Assembly (NCBI RefSeq): GCF_014202435.1
Contig: NZ_JACHGU010000012.1
Location: 1 to 48,414, forward strand
DNA from: Pseudoxanthomonas broegbernensis
Lineage (GTDB): Bacteria > Pseudomonadota > Gammaproteobacteria > Xanthomonadales > Xanthomonadaceae
Length of the DNA stretch: 48,414 nucleotides
Reading direction: 5' to 3'
In this document: positions 42,553 to 48,414 of the stretch, piece by piece
How the letters are laid out: each line of letters starts with the position of its first letter
Numbering within the stretch: position 1 is the first letter of the stretch
The notes under the pieces: model-generated
What the model was told of the DNA's origin: nothing
The model's input: the letters and a program-made list of their open reading frames with translations, nothing else
Database searches by the model: none
Translations under genes and position numbers: made by a program

Positions 42553-42738
42553 ACTACACGGGTAGCCCGAACGCCCGCGCCAAATGCCCGGCCAGCCATT
42601 CGCACAAGAGACTGCGTTGGCCGGCACCCCGCCCATCAAAAAGTAGAGCCGGTCATCGCCGCAACGACACAGGAACGGCCGCGTCCGCCCCTGTTCGCTG
42701 CGCTCAAGGATTTCAACAATAGGAAGGGGATCGGACAT
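42553..42738 (-). pseudogene. HipA-like kinase (HipA_2 type) N-terminal fragment
   Basis: From the ATG at 42738 the minus strand encodes MSDPLPIVEILERSEQGRTR, then CRCGDDRLYF. After a frameshift it continues GAGQRSLLCEWLAGHLARAF and GLPV before a TAG. This matches the N-terminal part of the short HipA-like kinase family (I recall it as HipA_2). The rest is missing. It abuts the truncated integrase tail-to-tail, so one deletion probably removed the 3' ends of both genes. Confidence 0.7.
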
Positions 42739-42851
42739 TGTCGTACTCTAACGACTTGTCTCAAGTTTTCGGTAGAAGTCAAGCAAGACTGATCGGTGCG
42801 CGCGCACGAAGCCCTGCCCGCTGTAGCGTGGAACTCGTCGTCGTCAATCAC

Positions 42852-43571
42852 TCAACCATCTTCCCTGATATCCAGGTGCGGCAGGCTGGCGACGATCTTC
42901 TGGGTTTCCAGGCTGACGGTCACGACCCGCTGGAACAGTTCAAGCGGATACTTCGGGTTGCCCATGGTTTCAATGGCCCAGTCGTTGGCGTCGTTGACGA
43001 TGCCGCTGGTCTTGTCCACGCGCACGGCCTGGCGCTCCATCACCCAGTCCAGCGCGGCCTTGCCGTTGACCACGTAGTCCCACGCGGCTTCGGGAATGCC
43101 GGTGAGGGTGATCTTGCTGTTGTAGATCACGGTACCGCGGTCGTTGACCGACTTGCCGGTGTCCGGGTCCTTCTTCTTGGCGAACTTCATCTTCTCGACG
43201 CGGTAGTCGGCGTCGGTAAGTTGCCCCCTGGCCTCGATGGCGAGCGGGTACTTGTCCACCGTCTCGTAGTTCAGATGCAGGGCGGCGAGGTTGCGGCCAG
43301 CCTGGCTGAAGGCGCGGAAGTCTTCCGGCTTGCGCACGCGCGGGATGCGCGGCAGCTCCTTGCTCAGGTTGTCGGCGTAGCGCTCGCGGTAGTCGGGCGA
43401 ATGCAGGAGGCCGTAGACATAGTAGAAGAGGTCTTCCTTGGTGATCGTCTCACTCGGGTAGGCAGACTGGAAGTGGGCGAGGCCGGCGTCGGTGATGGCA
43501 TCGCGGCGGACAAGCTTCCCGTTCTCGGATTTGTCGGCGACGAACATGTCAGACTGTGCTGCGCCGCTCAT
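42852..43571 (-). CDS. C-terminal (target-recognition) part of the Type ISP-like enzyme, separate ORF
   Basis: The 239-residue product carries DAITDAGLAHFQSAYPSETI, DLFYYVYGLLHSPDYRERYA, LSKELPRIPRV and NLAALHLNYETVDKYPL. These are normally the C-terminal portion of single-chain Type ISP-like restriction-modification proteins, within or next to the target recognition domain. Here it starts at an ATG whose ATGA overlaps the stop of the 1494-residue ORF, so it may be made by coupled reinitiation. Its frame remains open upstream to the heptanucleotide repeat at 43741, meaning one additional repeat unit would fuse it to the large protein. The 113 bases beyond its stop, up to the HipA-like remnant, hold nothing recognised. 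Confidence 0.85.
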   Translation of the reverse strand: MSGAAQSDMFVADKSENGKLVRRDAITDAGLAHFQSAYPSETITKEDLFYYVYGLLHSPDYRERYADNLSKELPRIPRVRKPEDFRAFSQAGRNLAALHLNYETVDKYPLAIEARGQLTDADYRVEKMKFAKKKDPDTGKSVNDRGTVIYNSKITLTGIPEAAWDYVVNGKAALDWVMERQAVRVDKTSGIVNDANDWAIETMGNPKYPLELFQRVVTVSLETQKIVASLPHLDIREDG

Positions 43572-46500
43572 GTCTCGTCCTCCTGCTCCTCGTAGAGGAA
43601 CATCGGGAAGCACTGCGTGTCGCCCACCATGTGATTGTCCGGCAACATATCTGTCATTAGCACTGAGAAGCCCTTGGTGCCGCTGAGCGTCAGGCATATA
43701 GCTAGATTCCGCGGCTTCGCTTTCAGGCCGCCATCCGGTATGCTCGCTGCTCGCTGCTCGCTGCTCGCTGCTCGCTGCTCGCTGCTCGCTGCTCGCTGCT
43801 CGCTGCTCGCTGCTCGCTGCTCGCTGCTCGCTGCTATTGCTGCATTTCCGTCCTCATACAGCGATTGTGGGAAACACTGTCCCTTCTCCATCGCATCATA
43901 ATTCGGCAAGGCATCTGCCATCAGGACGGTAAAGTCCTTCTTGCTACCGCTACCCATGGCACAGATCGCCAGATTGTGTTCACCCGTGACAGGGAACACT
44001 TTCGGCATCTGATAGACTCTTTCGTTGAAACGCCGACTGAAATACACCCACTGCTTAGTGAAAGGCCGGTAGAGGCTAGGCGCCCGACAAGCCGTTTCGT
44101 ACTCGAATGTACGGCCTTTCCCCAGCTCCTGTTTGAGGTTCGCAGTCCAACTGATCCGCGTGGCATCCGTATCGATGAATCCGTCCACCGATTGATCGCG
44201 GGTTATCTTCGACTGGCCATAAAATTCCTGATCGAAGCGCATTACTTCTGCGTTATAGAACCCAATCATGCTGGAGATGCTTTCGCCTAATCTGTCGAAG
44301 CTGGCGTTGTAGGCCCAGGCATCTCGCGCCGTCAGTACACCCTGTGAGAAGTTGTCGAACAACTTCACGCCACCGCCCTTCTTGTCGCCCAAGGCAATGA
44401 ACTTGCCGAAGCTGTCCTCGCGCTGCCTCAGCCAATCACCATGCTCATCCGGCGTGATGGCTTGCCAATCAGGGATGCCAGCCACACTTGCGTATTTGGT
44501 AATTTTTTCCAACTTGTCTTCACGACTGAGGTAGTCACCGATGTCGCGAAATTGAATCTTCCCGTGCTGACTCACGTCCGGGTTCTTGACCAGCAGCGAG
44601 ATAGCGATGGGCGCCCGGCTTCCACTGCCGAAAATCTTCCCTCCTTCCTTGCGAGAAAGCTCTCCGGAAGTACGTTGATTCCCACGCAGGTGAAAGACGT
44701 AGACGTTGGAAAATTCCTCAGCGAGACACTTGCGCAGACCATCCGCAGTGTTGGCTTCCAGCCAGCCGGCATTGGTGACAAAGCCCACAACCCCCGCATT
44801 TCCAACACGGTCGCTGGCCCAGCGGATGGCACGGATGTAGCTGTCGTATAACCCCTTGGACAAAGTGGCATTGGAGCGCGCTGCATAGGTGGAACGAATA
44901 CGCGCATCGAGGGCGAGATACTCGACGTTGTCGTTATTGTCGTTCTCACTTTTCTGTCCAACTGAATATGGTGGATTCCCGACGATCACGCGAATGTCCA
45001 GCTTCTTCTGCCGCCTGCGCCGCTTGCTGTTGTCCACCAGAAGTTGGTCAACCAAATCCTCCTTCTCGTACATCTGGAAGGTATCGGTCAGGCAGATACC
45101 TTCAAAGGGCACGTAATCACCACCAACGATGCCGTGGTAGGTCGCCTCGATGTTGATGGCGGCGATGTAGTAGGCCAGCAGCACCAGCTCGTTGGCGTGG
45201 ATTTCATGCCGATACTTGTGCTCCAGCTCCTCAGGCTTGATCAGGCCCGATTGCAGCAGCCGGGTGATGAAGGTGCCGGTACCGGTGAAGGGGTCGAGGA
45301 TGTGTACGCCCTTGCTGCCGAGGGTCTGCCCGAATTCCTGCCGTAGCAGGTGGTCGACGCTGTGCAGGATGAAGTCCACCACTTCGACCGGGGTATAGAC
45401 GATGCCTAGCCGCTCGGTCATCTTCGGAAAGGCGTTGCGGAAGAACTTGTCGTACAGCTCGACCACGATCTTCTGCTTGCCCGCCGCGCTGTCGATGTCT
45501 TCGGCGCGAAGCTTCACGCTGTCGTAGAACTCCTGCAGGGTGTCTGCTTCCTTTTCAAGATGCAGTTCGTCGAGCACGTCCAGCACGGCCTGCATGGCCC
45601 TGGACATGGGGTTGTGGCTGGCGAAACTGTAGTCGGCGAACAAGGCGTCGAACACCGGCCTGGTGATCAGGTGCTGGGCCAGCATCTCGACGATCTCGGC
45701 GTTGGAGACCTTGTCGTTGAGGTCGTCGCGCAGTTCGGCGGCAAAGGCGTCGAAGGCTTCGCGGGTGCGGGCTTGCGATGGGTCTTCGAGTAGGGCGCGG
45801 ATGCGGTCGATGTGGGTCTGGGCGATGCGGGCGATGTCATTGGCCCAATCTTCCCAGTGATGGCGGTTGCCACACTTCTCCACCACCTTCGCGTACAGGG
45901 CACGCTCGACTTCACCGATCTCGAATTCGAACTCGCCCTGCACTTCCGCCTCGTAGCCAGACTGTGCCTCGCCGATGCCGAAGCTGCTCTTGGCCCTAGC
46001 GGCCTTGCGGGCATTACCGTCCATCAGGCGCGCGGCCTTGCGCTGGACGGTGTCGGCGATGGCGATGACTTCCATGCGGCTGCGGTCGGGGCCGACGAGG
46101 TCGAGCTTGTTAACCATGGCGTCGAAGCGGTCGTCGTGCGAGCGCAGCGCCTGCAGCACCTGCCAGACGACGGCGTAGGTGCGGTTGTCGTTGAGCGCTT
46201 CGTGCGGCTCGACGCCGGCGGGGATGACGACGGGCAGGACCACGTAACCGCGCTTCTTGCCTGGCGCGTTTCGCATGACGCGGCCGACCGACTGCACCAC
46301 GTCCACCTGCGAGTTGCGCGGGGTGAGGAAGAGCACAGCATCAAGCGCGGGTACGTCCACGCCTTCGGACAGGCAGCGCACGTTGGACAGCACGCGGCAG
46401 GTGTCGGGCGGGGTGGGAGCCTTGAGCCAGTTGAGCTTGGCCTCCTTCTGGCCGGCGTTCATGCTGCCGTCGATGTGCTCGGCCTGACAGGTGAGGCGGG

Positions 46501-48052
46501 CGGCGTCCTCGATGTCTTCGGCGTCCTGGTACGCCTCGACTACCGCTTGGAACATGCCGGCGATTTCCTTGGAGCTGGTCTTGTGGGTCTTGCCGCCTTT
46601 GCCCGGCTCGATGACCTGGCAGAAGGCGACGGCGCGCTGCATCGGCGCGGGGCGTTCGCCGCCGTCCTCATGCATGCCCAGCTTGGCCAGAGCCTTCCAG
46701 CAGCCGACGATCTTGGCTGCGTCATCCACGCGTAGGCTGTTGTTCTCGTCCTTGAGTAGGGCCTGCAGGCGGCGATTGATGTGGCCTTCCTCCACCGCCA
46801 GCACGATGACCTTATAGTCCACTAGCAGGCCGCGCTTGACCGCCTCGGAGAAGGTGATAACGAACAGTTGCCTGCCGTACCAAGCTTCGTTGTCCATCGA
46901 GTACAGGGCGACGTTGTCGCGCTCGGCCACGGCCTTGGCGCTGTCCGCGTAGATGCGCGGGGTGGCGGTCATGTACAGGCGCTTGCCTGCGCGCAGGTAG
47001 GCGGCGTCGTGGACGCGGACGAAGGCGCTCTCGTCGTCGCCCTCGAAGGTGGCGCCGGTGGTGCGGTGGGCTTCGTCGCAGACGATGAGGTCGAAGTCGT
47101 CCAGCCCGTGTGAGTGCTGTGTGTCGTGCAGGACCTCGATGGAGTGGTAGGTGCTGAAGACGACGGTCATGTGGCTGGCGCCGTGGCGGGAAATGACGCC
47201 CTTCGCCAGCGCTTTCGCATCGGTGGTGGCGGGGTAGCGCAGCTCGTGGGCCAGGGTCTGGACGGCGTCGTCTTCCTTGCGGCCCTTCTTCTTGCCCACG
47301 TCGCTATCCGAGCACACAGCGAAGCTGTGCAGGGGGATGGCGCTTTCCTGCGTCCATTCGGTGAGGGTCTGCTGCAGCAGGGACAGGCTGGGCGCGAGGA
47401 ACAGCACGCGGCCGCCCTTGCCGACCATGGCTTCGGCGATCTTGAGGCTGGTGAAGGTCTTGCCGGTGCCGCAGGCCATGATCAGCTTGCCGCGATCGGT
47501 GTCCTTGAGGCCGGCGGTGACGGCTTTGAGGGCGGATTCTTGGTGTGGGCGGAGCGATTTCTTCGCCTTCAGCGCGATTGTGGCGCTGGGCCGGTACTTC
47601 GCCCAGTCGATCTGGCTGGTTTCGAGGTCGTGCAGGGTGATCCTACTGACCGGGGGCTGCTGGTCGACGAGGGCGTTTTCGGCGTGCCCGGACCAGTGAT
47701 CGGTGCTGCTGACGATGACGCGGTGGGCGAAGGGCTTGCGGCCGGAGGCGGTGAAGAAGCTGTCGATGTCCTTCTTCTGCAGCCGGTGGCCGGGGGCGTA
47801 GAACTTGCACTGGATGGCGTGGATGGCGCCGGTGTCGGCTTCCTCGGCGACCAGGTCGATGCCGTCGTCGCGGGCGCTGAAGCCATGGGCGGGCGCCCAC
47901 TCGGCCCAGGTCCAGACCTGGCTGTAGAGGTCGCGGTAGGTGGCTTCGTTGCGCAGGTAGGCGAGGATCAGTTCTTCGAAGTAGGTGCCCTTTTCGCGCT
48001 CGGTCATTGAGGACTGGCGGAGGGTGTCGAGGAGTTGGGAAAGGGCTGCCAC
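43568..48052 (-). CDS. Type ISP-like restriction-modification enzyme (nuclease-helicase-methyltransferase), possibly phase-variable
   Basis: The 1494-residue chain has an N-terminal Mrr-like PD-(D/E)xK nuclease (GIDLVAEEADTGAIHAIQCK, residues 64-83) and an SF2 helicase: Walker A ACGTGKT near 193-199, DEAH at 326-329, TATPR, QSVGRVMR. A helical spacer leads to an N6-adenine methyltransferase (DPFTGTGTF near 920, NPPYSVG near 1025) and the start of the recognition region. This is the layout of single-chain LlaGI/LlaBIII-type enzymes, which cut after translocation and protect host DNA by methylation. It starts at a GTG (48052) with a weak ribosome binding site; residues MTEREKGTYFEELI soon after fit the family. 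Residues ~1406-1438 are SSEQRAA repeats encoded by a 7-bp tandem repeat. The stop overlaps the next ORF. Confidence 0.9.
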   Translation of the reverse strand: MAALSQLLDTLRQSSMTEREKGTYFEELILAYLRNEATYRDLYSQVWTWAEWAPAHGFSARDDGIDLVAEEADTGAIHAIQCKFYAPGHRLQKKDIDSFFTASGRKPFAHRVIVSSTDHWSGHAENALVDQQPPVSRITLHDLETSQIDWAKYRPSATIALKAKKSLRPHQESALKAVTAGLKDTDRGKLIMACGTGKTFTSLKIAEAMVGKGGRVLFLAPSLSLLQQTLTEWTQESAIPLHSFAVCSDSDVGKKKGRKEDDAVQTLAHELRYPATTDAKALAKGVISRHGASHMTVVFSTYHSIEVLHDTQHSHGLDDFDLIVCDEAHRTTGATFEGDDESAFVRVHDAAYLRAGKRLYMTATPRIYADSAKAVAERDNVALYSMDNEAWYGRQLFVITFSEAVKRGLLVDYKVIVLAVEEGHINRRLQALLKDENNSLRVDDAAKIVGCWKALAKLGMHEDGGERPAPMQRAVAFCQVIEPGKGGKTHKTSSKEIAGMFQAVVEAYQDAEDIEDAARLTCQAEHIDGSMNAGQKEAKLNWLKAPTPPDTCRVLSNVRCLSEGVDVPALDAVLFLTPRNSQVDVVQSVGRVMRNAPGKKRGYVVLPVVIPAGVEPHEALNDNRTYAVVWQVLQALRSHDDRFDAMVNKLDLVGPDRSRMEVIAIADTVQRKAARLMDGNARKAARAKSSFGIGEAQSGYEAEVQGEFEFEIGEVERALYAKVVEKCGNRHHWEDWANDIARIAQTHIDRIRALLEDPSQARTREAFDAFAAELRDDLNDKVSNAEIVEMLAQHLITRPVFDALFADYSFASHNPMSRAMQAVLDVLDELHLEKEADTLQEFYDSVKLRAEDIDSAAGKQKIVVELYDKFFRNAFPKMTERLGIVYTPVEVVDFILHSVDHLLRQEFGQTLGSKGVHILDPFTGTGTFITRLLQSGLIKPEELEHKYRHEIHANELVLLAYYIAAINIEATYHGIVGGDYVPFEGICLTDTFQMYEKEDLVDQLLVDNSKRRRRQKKLDIRVIVGNPPYSVGQKSENDNNDNVEYLALDARIRSTYAARSNATLSKGLYDSYIRAIRWASDRVGNAGVVGFVTNAGWLEANTADGLRKCLAEEFSNVYVFHLRGNQRTSGELSRKEGGKIFGSGSRAPIAISLLVKNPDVSQHGKIQFRDIGDYLSREDKLEKITKYASVAGIPDWQAITPDEHGDWLRQREDSFGKFIALGDKKGGGVKLFDNFSQGVLTARDAWAYNASFDRLGESISSMIGFYNAEVMRFDQEFYGQSKITRDQSVDGFIDTDATRISWTANLKQELGKGRTFEYETACRAPSLYRPFTKQWVYFSRRFNERVYQMPKVFPVTGEHNLAICAMGSGSKKDFTVLMADALPNYDAMEKGQCFPQSLYEDGNAAIAASSEQRAASSEQRAASSEQRAASSEQRAASIPDGGLKAKPRNLAICLTLSGTKGFSVLMTDMLPDNHMVGDTQCFPMFLYEEQEDET
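43741..43835 (-). repeat. Heptanucleotide tandem repeat within the Type ISP-like gene
   Basis: The unit GCTCGCT (plus strand; AGCGAGC on the coding strand) is repeated about 13.5 times without a mismatch over 95 bases. Three units encode seven residues (SSEQRAA) and no phase of the repeat contains a stop codon. Each gain or loss of a unit shifts the downstream frame by one base. Reading on from the present frame gives the second NLAIC motif and a stop at 43568. One more unit gives a frame open to 42852. One fewer gives a TGA within eight codons. Confidence 0.95.
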
Positions 48053-48414
48053 AGAGGAAGAGGTCCTGAATGCAAAGGCTTACGAGCGGTCGGAGGCGTC
48101 CAGCCGGCCAGTAAGCCCCTGTACTTCAAGGCATAGATCGCACCAGGACGCCCCCTCCACGATTCTAGGCGCTGACACGCATGACAGCGAGGTGCACCGG
48201 CAGCGTGGGAATAATACGCGAGCCAACACAATCCGCAAATAATTGAATTAAAACCACTTTATCTAATTGTCGGCCCAGTCCATCATCGGCGCAGCGGCAA
48301 TATTTTTTCATCGTATTTCGTCACCCCTGAAGTATCCGCTTCAGCAGGCCATTGCGACGCGCGCACCTGAGCTGCGAGCCGCCGACGGCAACAGGCACTC
48401 CCGGATCCAGGCAC
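48053..48414. other. Right edge: island end, attachment repeat, no gene
   Basis: The 362 bases upstream of the Type ISP-like gene should contain its promoter, though I see no clear consensus. AT-rich sequence at 48236-48268 precedes the right attachment repeat. A minus-strand frame at 48004-48231 overlaps the enzyme gene and has no family resemblance. Beyond 48320 there are ~95 bases of GC-rich flanking DNA in which I recognise nothing. Confidence 0.7.
48269..48318. repeat. Right attachment site, decayed copy of the dusA 5' end
   Basis: GTCGGCCCAGTCCATCATCG onward repeats 41781-41832 in direct orientation. On the minus strand it would encode the DusA start (APMMDWAD), but in that frame a TGA lies just upstream and no ATG is available, so this copy is a non-coding leftover of the original dusA 5' end. 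Confidence 0.85.

Larger units (their letters stand above)
41781..48320. mobile_element. dusA-integrated genomic island (about 6.5 kb)
   Basis: Imperfect direct repeats of the dusA 5' end flank this segment (41781-41832 and 48269-48318). Inside are a broken tyrosine integrase next to the left repeat, a HipA-like remnant, and a giant restriction-modification gene. dusA is an established integration hotspot for tyrosine-recombinase elements. The integrase lacks its catalytic domain, so the element looks unable to excise on its own. Confidence 0.85.

Noticed and set aside
43741-43835. Possible CRISPR or satellite array
   Set aside because: The unit is 7 bp with no spacers and lies inside a coding sequence, so it is a simple sequence repeat.
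48004-48231. 75-codon minus-strand frame upstream of the Type ISP-like gene
   Set aside because: It overlaps that gene's 5' end in another frame, lacks a family match and has no ribosome binding site.

Overview
The window is GC-rich chromosomal DNA from a gammaproteobacterium of the Xanthomonadaceae/Lysobacteraceae type (Lysobacter, Luteimonas or Pseudoxanthomonas-like; genus not resolved). This rests on the close match of the predicted TolB, PilB and LptD to what I recall of Xanthomonas proteins, on a PilD that lacks the usual cysteine motif (recalled for Xanthomonas), and on dispersed GTAG-headed palindromic repeats. The first ~195 bases are a poly-G/poly-C tract that looks like a sequencing or assembly artefact.

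Left part (237-7102, minus strand): an ordered ybgC-tolQ-tolR-tolA-tolB-pal envelope cluster, then the pilus extension ATPase gene pilB. Next comes a coupled signalling pair (7374-11542): a membrane histidine kinase and a REC/GGDEF-like/EAL protein. A decayed hipA toxin locus, a meso-diaminopimelate dehydrogenase gene and a two-TM protein resembling the putative AbiC family follow.

Middle part (14980-29625): a cell-surface glycan region lying between pilB and the pilin/pilC/pilD genes. It contains a TfpX/TfpZ-type pilin accessory protein, a four-gene minus-strand set (HAD-UbiA fusion, DprE1-like, DprE2-like, GtrA) matching the polyprenyl-phosphate D-arabinofuranose pathway, and a plus-strand set (galE, DPM1-like glycosyltransferase, desaturase-family enzyme, methyltransferase). 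A second minus-strand set (GtrA, methyltransferase, polytopic membrane protein, TMTC-like membrane glycosyltransferase with TPRs) lies directly downstream of pilA. Much of 22.5-29 kb is visibly more AT-rich than the flanks. I infer a pilin glycosylation island, possibly adding D-arabinofuranose, as known for group IV pilins of Pseudomonas aeruginosa. pilA has a sigma-54 promoter match and a strong terminator.

Right-middle part (30141-40680): pilC-pilD, a class II HDAC-like hydrolase, lptD-surA-pdxA, then convergent phoPQ-type regulators with a small exported protein upstream.

Right end (40854-48414): dusA carries an integrated element of about 6.5 kb bounded by imperfect direct repeats of the dusA 5' end. 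Its tyrosine integrase is broken and fused by deletion to a HipA-like remnant. The cargo is a giant single-chain Type ISP-like restriction-modification protein (nuclease, helicase, adenine methyltransferase). Its coding sequence contains about 13.5 tandem copies of a 7-bp unit. Because 7 is not a multiple of 3, copy-number changes switch frame: the present state gives a 1494-aa protein and a separate 239-aa C-terminal ORF with an ATGA overlap, one extra unit fuses them into one ~1735-aa chain, and one unit fewer ends translation just after the repeat. This candidate phase-variable restriction system and the pilin glycosylation region are the two most notable features.
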